A stretch of DNA of 55,422 nucleotides from JBICIG01 sp043101605 (GCA_043101605.1 JBICIG010000053.1:1-55422); one strand, 5' to 3'; shown: positions 42,841 through 51,186, counted from the first letter of the stretch. Made by a program: numbers and translations. The notes: generated from the sequence alone by a model not told the origin.

Positions 42841-44531
42841 GCGGCGGCCCTCGTCGGCTCCTGCGGCGAAGCCCGCTCCTCCAGCGAAGCGCGGAGCCCG
42901 ATGATCTCGCTCAGCGCGGTCAGCCCGCGCCGGGCCTTCTCGAGTCCGTCGTGCCAGAGCTCGCGCATTCCCTCAGCGGCGGCGGCCTCACGCAGCTCGC
43001 TCGTCGTCGCGCCCGCGTCGACCATGCGGCGGATCCGCGCGTTCATCACCAGCGTCTCGTACACCCCCAGCCGCCCCGAGAACCCGATGCCGTGGCAGGT
43101 GTGACACCCCTTCGGCTCGAGGAACCCGCGCCGATCGTGCTCGGGGAGCCCGAGCGCCTGCGCCTGGTCGTCGGTCGCCTCGCCCGGCGCGGCGCACTCG
43201 CTGCACAGCCGGCGGACCAGCCGCTGCGCGATCACGCTCAGCAGGGCGGCGTTGATGGCAAAGTGCGGCACGCCGAGATCGTTCAGTCGCGCCACAGCAC
43301 CCACGGCGTCGTTGGTGTGGAGCGTCGAGAGCACCAGGTGCCCGGTCATCGCCGCCTGGGTCGCGATGCGCGCGGTCTCCTCGTCGCGGATCTCGCCGAC
43401 GAGCACGACATCCGGGTCCTGCCGCAGAATCGACCGCAGCGCCGACGCGAAGCCCATCCCGATCTCGTGGTTCGCCTGCACCTGGCGGATCAGCGGCAGG
43501 CGCAGCTCCACCGGGTCCTCGATGGTCATGATGTTCCGCTCGGGGGCGTTGATGTGGTGCAGCGCCGTGTAGAGCGTCGTGGTCTTCCCCGAGCCGGTCG
43601 GCCCGGTCACCAGGATCATGCCGTGGGGTTTGGCGACCGCGTCGCGGAACCAGCGCTCCTGGTCGGTCGGGAGCCCCAGGTCCTCGATCTTCCCGATCGC
43701 CGACGCGGGGCGCAGCAGGCGCATCACCGCGTTCTCGCCGTGGATCGTCGGCAGCAGGCTCAGGCGGACATCGACATACCCCCCGGGATACCCGAAACGG
43801 AACTTCCCGTCCTGCGGTCGGCGGCTCTGGGTCAGGTCCAGGTGCGACATGACCTTCAGCCGCTGCATCAGCCCGGCGTGCATGGAGTGCGGCGGACCCT
43901 GCTGGGTGTGCAGCACGCCGTCGATCCGGAACCGCACATGCAGCTCGCGTTCGTCCGGGTTGAGGTGGATGTCGCTCGCGCCGGATTCGACGGCAGACGC
44001 CAGGATCTGGTTCACGGCCGCGACAACCGGCTCATCGCCCGTGGTCAGCGACTCGGCCTGGTCGGACTTCTTGCTCCCCGCGTCCTCCCCGCTCCGGATC
44101 AGCGAGTACGCGCGGCTGCTTAGCGCCCGGAGCTGCTCCGGATCGCACAGCACCGGCTCGACCTCCGTCCGGATGATCTGGCGGATCTGGTCGAACGCCT
44201 GCAGGTTCAGCGGGTCGACCATGCCCACCGTCGTCACACCGTCGATCGAGAACAACGGGAAAGACTCGGTCCGCTCGGCGACGCTGCGCGGCAGAAGATT
44301 GGCGTTCTTGATGTCGACCTGAAACGCCGCCAGGTCCACAAACGGGTATTCGCAGATCTTCGCGCGGGCGATCGCGAGTTGGCGGCTGGTCACCGTCCCC
44401 AGCGACAACAGCGACTCGAGCACGGTGCATCCGTGGAGCGATGCGTGCTCGCCCGCGGCCCGGAGTTCCTGGTCATTGAGCTCGCCGCTCTCGTGGAGCG
44501 TGCGGACGAGGAAATGGCTGGAATCAAGCAT
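42837..44531 (-). CDS. gspE: Type II secretion/type IV pilus assembly ATPase (GspE/PilB)
   Basis: 564 residues from the ATG at 44531, which overlaps the PilZ gene end by 8 bp. The N-terminal MshEN/T2SSE_N domain (residues 1-150: GTVTSRQLAIARAKICEYPFVDL) also occurs in c-di-GMP-binding ATPases. The core has Walker A GPTGSGKTTTLYTAL near residue 310, the Asp box, Walker B ILRQDPDVVLVGEIRDEETA and the His box GHLVLSTLHTNDA. A tetracysteine zinc motif follows (CSEC and CHTC about 45 residues apart). It should power pseudopilus assembly. Confidence 0.95.
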   Translation of the reverse strand: MLDSSHFLVRTLHESGELNDQELRAAGEHASLHGCTVLESLLSLGTVTSRQLAIARAKICEYPFVDLAAFQVDIKNANLLPRSVAERTESFPLFSIDGVTTVGMVDPLNLQAFDQIRQIIRTEVEPVLCDPEQLRALSSRAYSLIRSGEDAGSKKSDQAESLTTGDEPVVAAVNQILASAVESGASDIHLNPDERELHVRFRIDGVLHTQQGPPHSMHAGLMQRLKVMSHLDLTQSRRPQDGKFRFGYPGGYVDVRLSLLPTIHGENAVMRLLRPASAIGKIEDLGLPTDQERWFRDAVAKPHGMILVTGPTGSGKTTTLYTALHHINAPERNIMTIEDPVELRLPLIRQVQANHEIGMGFASALRSILRQDPDVVLVGEIRDEETARIATQAAMTGHLVLSTLHTNDAVGAVARLNDLGVPHFAINAALLSVIAQRLVRRLCSECAAPGEATDDQAQALGLPEHDRRGFLEPKGCHTCHGIGFSGRLGVYETLVMNARIRRMVDAGATTSELREAAAAEGMRELWHDGLEKARRGLTALSEIIGLRASLEERASPQEPTRAAA

Positions 44532-44964
44532 CGGCGCCCCCTGTTCCGGCCGGACGCACGCCAACGATGCCCTCGATGCGGTCGATCAGCGCCTCGACCC
44601 CCCGCCGCTGCTCGTCGGAGAGCCCGTCGAAGGAGGTCCCGATCAGGTACGCCGGGCGGCGGTCGGTCATCACGATCCGCTGCACGCGGACCGGGGCCTC
44701 GAGGATGGGCTCGGCCTCGGGCTGCCCCAGGGGGAAGACCCGAACGATCAGGCGGCACTTCTTGGGGAAGAAGGTCTCGCTGACCACTCCCAGCCCCCCC
44801 GAGCTGAAGTCGACGATGTCGACGCTCACCGCTTCCACCTCTCCGGCCCGGGCGCCGGCGAGACGCACCTGCGAGCGATGGACCTCGTCGACCACCACCT
44901 CGCCGGGCAGCAGAAGCTCGTGTCGACGGTTGCGCCTGATGCTCAGACCCGGCTGTTCGCCCAT
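44524..44964 (-). CDS. PilZ-domain protein, first gene of the secretion operon
   Basis: 146 residues from the ATG at 44964, with GGAG about 8 bases upstream; in-frame starts farther up lack a good site. The c-di-GMP signatures of PilZ are present: an Arg motif RRNRRHE (RxxxR) near residue 10 and DFSSGGLGV (DxSxxG) near residue 55. Strands (VVSETFFPKKCRLIVRVFPLG, EAPVRVQRIVMTD) and a C-terminal helix ending IEGIVGVRPAGTGG follow. It begins the operon and its stop overlaps the gspE start, so secretion may respond to c-di-GMP. Binding itself is inferred from motifs. Confidence 0.85.
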   Translation of the reverse strand: MGEQPGLSIRRNRRHELLLPGEVVVDEVHRSQVRLAGARAGEVEAVSVDIVDFSSGGLGVVSETFFPKKCRLIVRVFPLGQPEAEPILEAPVRVQRIVMTDRRPAYLIGTSFDGLSDEQRRGVEALIDRIEGIVGVRPAGTGGADA

Positions 44965-45328
44965 GCCCGCTCTCCACATCTGAATCAGCCCCCCGGGGGG
45001 ACCGGTTGTCTCGAATCTGGACAGCCTTCGGCCCGGGAGGGCCCGAGATTGAGCCCGAACCCGAGAACCTGCCTCCCTGACAACCGCCCCAACCCGCATG
45101 GACGGAACTTGTCCGGCCCGGGAGGGGTTCTATACTCAAGCCCGGACTCGGTTGGGAGCCCGGTGTCCGCCCCCGCGGTGGTGCGGGTCGTCGTTTGTTT
45201 CAAGGAATTGGGCCCGGTCCGTCCGGGCCACGCGAAGCGCCCTTGGGCGAGCGCGGCGTCTCCTCCATTCGAGGGGAATGCCCCAACCCGTGCCCGCCGG
45301 TGTCGCTGCACGAAGAAAGGCCTCGATC
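44965..45328. other. Divergent promoter region between the secretion operon and rpsB
   Basis: 364 bp with no convincing gene. On the plus strand it contains the rpsB promoter (45109-45136) and a leader of about 190 nt with a hairpin GGCCCGG-TCCGT-CCGGGCC (45211-45229). Such a leader could hold the S2 autoregulatory structure known for rpsB in other bacteria, but I cannot match a specific fold. I could not place the promoter of the divergent PilZ-gsp operon. Confidence 0.5.
45109..45136 (+). promoter_or_regulatory. Probable sigma-70-type promoter of rpsB-tsf
   Basis: TTGTCC (45109-45114), a 16-bp spacer, then TATACT (45131-45136). The boxes match TTGACA at 4 of 6 and TATAAT at 5 of 6 positions. 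It lies about 190 bp before the rpsB ATG, leaving a structured leader. Confidence 0.6.
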
Positions 45329-46174
45329 ATGGCAGAGTCACTCGTTCAGGATCTCATCGAGTCGGGTATCCACTTCGGCCAACGCGCCAGCAACTGGAAC
45401 CCCAAGATGACGCCGTTCATCTACGGCAAGCGCAACGGCATCCATGTCATCGACATCAAGGAAACCGTCAAGGGCCTCCTGCTCGCCAAGAAGTTCCTGA
45501 CGGGCACCGTCGCCCGCGGCAAGGATGTCTGCTTCATCGGCACCAAGCGCCAGGCCAAGGGCGTCCTCGACGAGCGCATCCCCCAGGTCGGCATGCACCG
45601 CGTCACCGAGCGCTGGCTCGGCGGCACGCTCACCAACTTCCGCACCATCCGCCAGCGGCTCAAGCGTCTCGAGGAACTCGAGCAGATCGAGAACGAGACC
45701 AACTTCGCCGGCTACTCCAAGAAGATGGAGAGCCAGCTCCGCCGCGAGCTCCGCAAGATCAAGCGCAACCTCGACGGCATCCGCGCCATGGACAAGCTCC
45801 CCGGTGCCCTGGTCATCATCGATGTCCGCCGCGAGACCACCGCCGTCCGCGAGGCCCGCAAGCTCGGCATCCCCACGATCTGCCTGATCGACACCGACGG
45901 CGACCCGGACATGGCCGACATCGCCATCCCGGGCAACGACGACTCGATGCGCTCGATCGATGTCATCGTCCGCGAGCTGTGCAAGGCGATCGCCGACGGC
46001 AAGCAGTCTCGTGCCGCTCAGGACCGCGCCGAAGAAGGCGGCTCGGGCGACGACCGCCCCCGCCGCAGCCGCCGCGCCCAGTTCCGCGCCGCCGACGAGG
46101 CGGGCTCGCCCGACAAGGGCGAAGAGCGCGAGGGCGCACGCGCCCAGCCCGAGGCCGTCCGCAACGCCGAATGA
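45329..46174 (+). CDS. rpsB: 30S ribosomal protein S2
   Basis: 281 residues from the ATG at 45329, with AAAGG about 9 bases upstream. Family lines are LIESGIHFGQRASNWNPKMTPFIYGKRNGIHVIDI, FIGTKRQAKG, RVTERWLGGTLTNFRTIRQRL, LPGALVIIDVRRETTAVREARKLGIPTICLIDTDGDPD and the DAxRSI-like DDSMRSIDVIV. The conserved protein ends near residue 235. A charged, unfolded tail of about 45 residues follows (RAEEGGSGDDRPRRSRRAQFR and more), longer than in E. coli S2 (241 residues). It is followed by tsf, the common bacterial order. The gene is a good place to see T-ending Asp, His and Asn codons before Val. Confidence 0.97.
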   Translation: MAESLVQDLIESGIHFGQRASNWNPKMTPFIYGKRNGIHVIDIKETVKGLLLAKKFLTGTVARGKDVCFIGTKRQAKGVLDERIPQVGMHRVTERWLGGTLTNFRTIRQRLKRLEELEQIENETNFAGYSKKMESQLRRELRKIKRNLDGIRAMDKLPGALVIIDVRRETTAVREARKLGIPTICLIDTDGDPDMADIAIPGNDDSMRSIDVIVRELCKAIADGKQSRAAQDRAEEGGSGDDRPRRSRRAQFRAADEAGSPDKGEEREGARAQPEAVRNAE

Positions 46175-46326
46175 CCCCTCGCCGCTCCGCGGCCGCAAAG
46201 ATCCGATGACCCCCGCATCCCGGCCCGAACGCATCGGCCGCGGATGTCGACCCGAACCACCCGGAGGGCCCCGTGCGGGCCCGCGAACCACAGCACCGAC
46301 CAACCAGTCAGAGGCGGGAGAAACCA

Positions 46327-47154
46327 ATGGCCGAGATCAGCGCCAAGGATGTGATGAAGCTCCGGAACAAGACCGGGCTCGCCATGATGGCCTGCAAGAA
46401 AGCGCTCCAGGAGACCGGCGGCGATGTCGATGCCGCCGAGGACTATCTCCGCAAGCAGCTCAAGGGCAAGATGGACACCCGGACCGAGCGCCCCGCCGGC
46501 GAGGGCCGCCTCGCGATCGCCATCAACGAGGCGCACACCGCCGCGGCGATCATCGAGCTCCGCGCCGAAACCGACTTTACCGCCAAGAACGAGGCGTTCG
46601 TCAAGGCCGCCAACGACATCGCGAAGATGGCGATCAACGAGCACGCCGGCGAGGTCTCCGTCACCGACGAGATGAACGCCCCGATCGACAACCTCCGCAT
46701 CACCACCGGTGAGAACTGCTCCTACGCCCGCGGGCACAAGCTCATCGGCGAGGCCGGCAAGACCACCTTCGGCAGCTATGTCCACCACGACGGGAAGACC
46801 GGCGTGCTGATCCAGGCCGAGGGCTCGGTCGGCGAGGACACCCTCCGCCAGATCTGCATGCACATCACCGCCGCCGTCCCCCGCCCCATGGGCGTCACCG
46901 CCGCCGACATCCCGGCGCACCTGCTCGAGAAGGAGCGGGCCTTCCGCATCGAGCAGGCCAAGGAGAGCGGCAAGCCCCAGGAGATCGCCGAGAAGATCGT
47001 CGAGGGCGGCATGCAGAAGTTCATCTCCGAGATCGCCCTCGTCGAGCAGGACTTCGTGATCGATCCCTCCAAGAAGATCAAGGACCTGCTCGGGCCCGAC
47101 GCCTCCATCAGCGGGTTCTTCCGCTGGGAAGTCGGCGAGACCTCGTCCGACTGA
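46327..47154 (+). CDS. tsf: Elongation factor Ts
   Basis: 275 residues from the ATG at 46327 with a GGGAG site. The N-terminal UBA-like domain AKDVMKLRNKTGLAMMACKKALQETGGDVDAAEDYLRK is diagnostic, as is ETDFTAKNEAFV, the contact with EF-Tu. The core has HDGKTGVLIQAEG and the C-terminal part FISEIALVEQDFVID and KKIKDLL. EF-Ts releases GDP from EF-Tu. The gene lies 152 bp after rpsB and ends with a clear terminator, so rpsB-tsf is a two-gene unit. Confidence 0.97.
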   Translation: MAEISAKDVMKLRNKTGLAMMACKKALQETGGDVDAAEDYLRKQLKGKMDTRTERPAGEGRLAIAINEAHTAAAIIELRAETDFTAKNEAFVKAANDIAKMAINEHAGEVSVTDEMNAPIDNLRITTGENCSYARGHKLIGEAGKTTFGSYVHHDGKTGVLIQAEGSVGEDTLRQICMHITAAVPRPMGVTAADIPAHLLEKERAFRIEQAKESGKPQEIAEKIVEGGMQKFISEIALVEQDFVIDPSKKIKDLLGPDASISGFFRWEVGETSSD

Positions 47155-47191
47155 TCCGCGCCCGCCGCGATCCACCACAGGTCCACCCACA

Positions 47192-47222
47192 AGCCCGGGC
47201 GAACTCCCCGGGCTCTTTCTTT
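47192..47222 (+). terminator. Intrinsic terminator of rpsB-tsf
   Basis: Perfect 8-bp stem AGCCCGGG/CCCGGGCT (47192-47199 with 47207-47214) with a 7-nt loop, followed by CTTTCTTT. It lies 37 bp after the tsf stop. Confidence 0.88.
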
Positions 47223-47295
47223 GCGCCCACGCCGCGCGGTCGTGGCTCCCCCGCATCCGTACACTCGGTATCCAGCCCCCGAACGGAGCATGCGC

Positions 47296-47892
47296 ATGAC
47301 CATCACCGCCGCCCCCGGAGAGAAATACACCCTCCGCTGCAAGTTCTTCCGCGTCTTCGGGAACGCGTTCCACATCTACCACGCCGACGGCTCGCTCGCG
47401 GCGTACTGCAAACAGCGTGCCTTCAAGCTCAAGGAGGATCTGCGCGTCTACACCGACGAGTCGCAGACCGAGGAACTCTTCAGAATCGGCGCGCGCAGCA
47501 TCATCGACCTCGGCGCCACCTACGATGTCAGGTTGCCGACGGGTGAAACCATCGGCTCGCTGCGACGCAAGGGGCTCAAGTCCACCTTCGTCCGCGATGA
47601 GTGGCTCGTGAGCGACGAGCAGGGGCAGCAGGTCGCGACCCTGCGCGAACAGGGCTCGTTCCCCATGCTCCGCCGTTTCGATTACATCGGAGCGGTCATG
47701 AACATTGTGGCGCCGCAGCGGTACGAGATCCTGAGAGCCGACGGCACGCCGATCGCTCGCTTCCGCCAGCACTTCAACCCGGTGATCTATCGCCTGGGAA
47801 TCTCCGTCCTCGCCGACGACGAAGTGCTCGACGAACTGGTGATCCTCGCCGCGGCGTGCCTCGTCGGCGCCATCGAGGGGCGGCAGCAGTAG
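47296..47892 (+). CDS. LURP-one-related/scramblase-like (tubby C-like fold) protein
   Basis: 198 residues. The ATG at 47296 is preferred because GGAG lies 7 bases upstream; the ATG at 47290 would be too close to it. The sequence alternates short strands in the LURP/scramblase pattern: YTLRCKFFRVFGNAFHIYHADGSLAAYCKQRAFKLKEDLRVYTD, then LFRIGARSIIDLGATYDVRLPTGETIGSLRRKGLKS, then EWLVSDEQGQQVATLRE. A hydrophobic C-terminal helix (DELVILAAACLVGAI) follows, as in the tubby-like fold where it fills the barrel. Bacterial members (YxjI-like) have no settled function. TACACTCGGT at 47260-47269 may include its -10 box. Confidence 0.75.
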   Translation: MTITAAPGEKYTLRCKFFRVFGNAFHIYHADGSLAAYCKQRAFKLKEDLRVYTDESQTEELFRIGARSIIDLGATYDVRLPTGETIGSLRRKGLKSTFVRDEWLVSDEQGQQVATLREQGSFPMLRRFDYIGAVMNIVAPQRYEILRADGTPIARFRQHFNPVIYRLGISVLADDEVLDELVILAAACLVGAIEGRQQ

Positions 47893-47935
47893 CCGGCCCG
47901 ATCACTCGCGACTCCCTGAAACGAGAGGAGCTCCC

Positions 47936-48727
47936 ATGAACGCCAACACACCCCCCACCCCCAACACCTCCGCCGGCTCCCATCCCACCCTCGACCGACG
48001 CGGTGCCCTGGCGGCGATGGGCCTCGGCGGTGCCGCCCTCGCGTCCTCGGCTTTCGCCGCACCCGCCCGGGCCGCGATCCTCACCCAGCCGCAACTCGGC
48101 TACGACCCCGCCACCGGGCGCTACACGCTGCCCGACCTTCCCTATCCGGCCGGGGCCCTCGAGCCCCACATCGACGCCCAGACCATGCGGATCCACCACG
48201 GCACCCACCACGCCGGGTATGTCCGCGGGCTCAACAAGGCCCTCGATGCCCTCGACGCCATCCGCTCGGGCTCGGGCGACGCCTCGCTCATCAAGTTCTG
48301 GTCCCGCGAACTCTCGTTCCACGGCTCTGGGCATGTCAACCACACCCTGTTCTGGCTCAACATGGCCCCTCCCGGCAACGGGGGCGGGGGGCGGCCGGCC
48401 GGCAAGCTCTCGGCCACGATCGATCGCGACTTCGGCTCCTTCGACGCCTTCCGAGCCCACTTCCTGGCAGCTTCCGGGGCCGTCGAGGCTTCGGGCTGGG
48501 GCTGGCTCGTCCACGACCCCATCGCCGACCGGCTCCTCGTCCTCCAAGGCGAGAAGCAGCAGGACCTGATGATGACCGGCGTCACCCCCCTGCTGGGCGT
48601 GGATGTCTGGGAACATGCCTACTACCTCAAGTACCAGAGCGGGCGGGGCAAGTACCTCGAGGCGTTCATGGAGGTGGTCAACTGGTCCGAGGTCGCCCGC
48701 CGATTCAATGCCGCGACCGGCGCCTGA
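47936..48727 (+). CDS. sod: Superoxide dismutase (Fe/Mn family), Tat-exported
   Basis: 263 residues, about 60 longer than cytoplasmic enzymes because of an N-terminal export signal: LDRRGALAAMGLGGAALASSAFAAPARA, with a twin Arg before a hydrophobic stretch. The mature part starts YTLPDLPYPAGALEPHIDAQTM. Metal ligands are His87 (IHHGTHH), His136 (GHVNHTLFW), and Asp223 with His227 in DVWEHAYY. The EKQQDLM segment before them holds a Gln where manganese enzymes do, so Mn or cambialistic use is likelier than Fe. It would remove superoxide in the periplasm or outside the cell after folding with its metal in the cytoplasm. Confidence 0.93.
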   Translation: MNANTPPTPNTSAGSHPTLDRRGALAAMGLGGAALASSAFAAPARAAILTQPQLGYDPATGRYTLPDLPYPAGALEPHIDAQTMRIHHGTHHAGYVRGLNKALDALDAIRSGSGDASLIKFWSRELSFHGSGHVNHTLFWLNMAPPGNGGGGRPAGKLSATIDRDFGSFDAFRAHFLAASGAVEASGWGWLVHDPIADRLLVLQGEKQQDLMMTGVTPLLGVDVWEHAYYLKYQSGRGKYLEAFMEVVNWSEVARRFNAATGA

Positions 48728-49148
48728 CCCGGCCGGGCTTGATGCCCGGCTGACACCTCGGGCCCGCACGCGATCAGAGGCCGGGCGTCGTCAGACCACA
48801 TTGCAGACAAGCTGCTCTATTTTAGCGCCCGGCACGGGATCCCGCGTCGGGCGTTCTTGCGTAAACCACTCTCGGACCGTCCTTTGCGGCAAGAGCCCCC
48901 GAAGCCGCAAGAAATTCTGCCAGAATTCATGGCTTCTCTGGATTCCTGTGGCACTCTGTGCATGTCTTGTCTCTCTCTCTCCTCCTATGACTCGGCTGCG
49001 GGCGGGAACGCTGTAGCCGGGTTTTTCATTCTGGACTCGGCGTTCCCGTCGGCTCCACCCCCTCCAACCTTCAACACGCACACCGCCTCCAGCCGCGATC
49101 GCCGCGCCCGGAGGCCTGTCCTCATGGGTTGAAAGAAGCGAACCGCCC
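48728..49148. other. Convergent intergenic region with hairpins and a 15-bp palindrome
   Basis: 421 bp between the stop codons of the dismutase (+) and the last oligopeptide-transporter gene (-). It contains the hairpin GCCGGGC-TTGAT-GCCCGGC (48732-48750), a longer hairpin (48826-48853), the inverted repeat TTGCGGC/GCCGCAA (48884-48910), the palindrome AATTCTG-C-CAGAATT (48913-48927) and a pyrimidine run of CTCTCT (about 48968-48985). A 91-codon open frame (48857-49132) has no recognisable features and I do not call it a gene. Confidence 0.5.
48826..48858 (+). terminator. Probable terminator hairpin after the superoxide dismutase gene
   Basis: A 13-position stem (48826-48838 with 48841-48853; one G-T wobble and one mismatch) followed by TTCTT on the plus strand. 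It lies in the convergent gap and could stop dismutase transcripts. Confidence 0.5.
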
Positions 49149-50111
49149 CTACTCGACATTCCAGCAAGCCACCGGGTGCCCGCCGGACTTGATCTCCAGC
49201 GGCGGCATCTCCTGTCGGCAGCGATCGGTCACCTTCGGGCACCGCGTCTGAAACGGGCAGCCCTTGGGCGGGTTGTAGGGGCTCGGCACATCGCCCTGGA
49301 GCACCGTCAGCGGGCGACGGTCGTCGGGGTCGTCGACCGGATTGGCCCCCAGCAGCGCGACCGTGTACGGGTGCTGGGCCCGGTCGTGGATGTTCTCCGA
49401 CGAAAGTTGCTCGACCACATGCCCGAGGTACATCACCGCGACATCGTCGCAGAAGTGCTCGACGACCTTCAGGTCGTGCGAGATGAACATCATCGTCAGC
49501 CCGTACTGCTCCTTGAGGTCCTTCATCAGGTTCAGGACCTGCGCCTGGATCGACACATCCAGCGCCGAGACGGGCTCGTCGGCAATCATGAACCGGGGCT
49601 TGACCGACAGCGCCCGCGCGATCCCGATCCGCTGGCGCTGCCCGCCGCTGAACTCATGCGGGAACTTGTCGACCGCATCGGCCCGCAGCCCCACGGTCCG
49701 GCAGAGCTCAATGATGTAGTCATTGACCTCGGCCCGGTCAACGATCTTGTGGAGCAGGATCGCTTCCTTGAGAAGCTGGCGCACCGTCTGCCGCGGGTTC
49801 AGCGAAGAGTACGGGTCCTGGAAGATGATCTGCATCTTCCGCCGGTAGGGAAGCATCTGCGCATGGTTCAGCGGCGTGATGTCCTCGCCCTCGTACGCGA
49901 TCGTGCCCGAGGTTGGCTCGATCAGACGGATAAGCGTCTTGCCGAGCGTGGACTTCCCGCACCCGGACTCGCCCACCACGCCGAGCGTCCTGCCCTGCTC
50001 GATCTTCAGCGAGACATCGTTGACCGCGAAGACATGCCCCACAACCGCGTTGCGGATCCCGCCGCGCACCGGGAAGTGCTTGTTCAGATTGACGACTTCG
50101 ATCAGCGCCAT
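49149..50111 (-). CDS. Oligopeptide/dipeptide ABC transporter ATP-binding protein (OppF/DppF type)
   Basis: 320 residues from the ATG at 50111. It has Walker A GESGCGKST, Q-loop FQDPYSSLNPRQTV, signature FSGGQRQRIGIARAL, Walker B MIADEPVSALDVS and switch His in FISHDLKVV. The C-terminal oligo_HPY segment carries GCPFQTRCPKVTDRC and a final CW, the Cys set reported to hold an iron-sulfur cluster in some Dpp/Opp ATPases. It is the last gene of the five-gene unit, 4 bp after the OppD-type gene, with which it forms the ATPase pair. Whether the substrate is oligopeptide, dipeptide or another solute is not clear. Confidence 0.93.
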   Translation of the reverse strand: MALIEVVNLNKHFPVRGGIRNAVVGHVFAVNDVSLKIEQGRTLGVVGESGCGKSTLGKTLIRLIEPTSGTIAYEGEDITPLNHAQMLPYRRKMQIIFQDPYSSLNPRQTVRQLLKEAILLHKIVDRAEVNDYIIELCRTVGLRADAVDKFPHEFSGGQRQRIGIARALSVKPRFMIADEPVSALDVSIQAQVLNLMKDLKEQYGLTMMFISHDLKVVEHFCDDVAVMYLGHVVEQLSSENIHDRAQHPYTVALLGANPVDDPDDRRPLTVLQGDVPSPYNPPKGCPFQTRCPKVTDRCRQEMPPLEIKSGGHPVACWNVE

Positions 50112-50115
50112 CGGT

Positions 50116-51186
50116 TCAGGATTCCTCCCGGGTGCCGGGCTCGCGCCCAGTCCCGTTCGCCGAGCCCGCACCCGACGAGACCGTCAGATCCACCGGCTGG
50201 TCCATCGGCGTGTGGCACCGAACCGGGTGATCCTCCCGCCCGTGCGGGATGAGCTCCGGCTCCTCGTTGATGCACCGGTCGAACGCGATCGGACACCGGT
50301 CGTTGAACCGGCAGCCCTTGGGAAGCTCGAACAGGCTCGGGACGATGCCCTTGATCGCCGGCAGCCGCCCGCTCGCGTCCCGCTTGCCGCGCTTGGGGAT
50401 CGAGTGCAGCAGCGCCCGCGTGTACGGATGCCTCGGGCGGTGGAAGATGTCCCGCACGCCGGCGCTCTCGATCACCCGCCCGGCGTACATCACCTGCACG
50501 CGATCGCACACCTGCGCCACCACGCCCAGGTCGTGCGTGATCAGCAGGATCGCGGTGTTCAGCCGCTCCTTGAGGCTGTTCATCAGGTCGAGGATCTGCG
50601 CCTGGATCGTCACATCGAGGGCCGTCGTCGGCTCATCGGCGATCAGGATGTCGGGCTCGCAGCAGAGGGCGATCGCGATCATCACGCGCTGCCGCATGCC
50701 GCCCGAGAGCTGGTGCGGGTACTCGCGGTAGCGCTTCTCGGGGTTGGGGATCTCGACGAGCCGGAGCATCTCGATCGCCTTCTCGCGCCGCTCCTTCTTG
50801 TTGAGATCGGTGTGGTACTTGAGCGCCTCCTCGATCTGCCACCCGACGCGGAAGACCGGGTTGAGCGAGGTCATCGGCTCCTGGAAGATCATCGCGATGC
50901 GCTTGCCTCGGACCGATCGCATCTTCACCGGGTCGGCGTGGGCGAGGTTCGTCCCCTCGAACATGATCTCGCTCTTGTCGTCGATGATCGTCAGGTGCTC
51001 GGGAAGCAGCCGCATGATGGACTTGCTGGTGACGGTCTTCCCGCACCCGGACTCGCCGACAATCCCGAGCGTCTCGCCCGGGTAGACCTCGAAGGAAACA
51101 TCGTCGACGGCGGTGACGATCCCGCGATCGGTCTTGAACCGCGTCGTCAGGTGCCGCACCGAAAGAATGGGCTTCCGCTCGCTCAT
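50116..51186 (-). CDS. Oligopeptide/dipeptide ABC transporter ATP-binding protein (OppD/DppD type)
   Basis: 356 residues. It has Walker A GESGCGKTVTSK, Q-loop FQEPMTSLNPVF, signature LSGGMRQRVMIAIAL, Walker B LIADEPTTALDVT and switch His in LITHDLGVV. The C-terminal oligo_HPY domain has GCRFNDRCPIAFDRC and a later VRCH. About 25 extra polar residues trail this domain. The GKT-V-TSKS Walker A and long loop (IIDDKSEIMFEGTNL) are OppD-like. It lies between the second permease (39 bp) and the OppF-type gene. Confidence 0.93.
   Translation of the reverse strand: MSERKPILSVRHLTTRFKTDRGIVTAVDDVSFEVYPGETLGIVGESGCGKTVTSKSIMRLLPEHLTIIDDKSEIMFEGTNLAHADPVKMRSVRGKRIAMIFQEPMTSLNPVFRVGWQIEEALKYHTDLNKKERREKAIEMLRLVEIPNPEKRYREYPHQLSGGMRQRVMIAIALCCEPDILIADEPTTALDVTIQAQILDLMNSLKERLNTAILLITHDLGVVAQVCDRVQVMYAGRVIESAGVRDIFHRPRHPYTRALLHSIPKRGKRDASGRLPAIKGIVPSLFELPKGCRFNDRCPIAFDRCINEEPELIPHGREDHPVRCHTPMDQPVDLTVSSGAGSANGTGREPGTREES

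Noticed and set aside
48857..49132. 91-codon open frame in the convergent gap
   Set aside because: No recognisable domain, poor composition, no ribosome site, and it overlaps hairpins and a palindrome.
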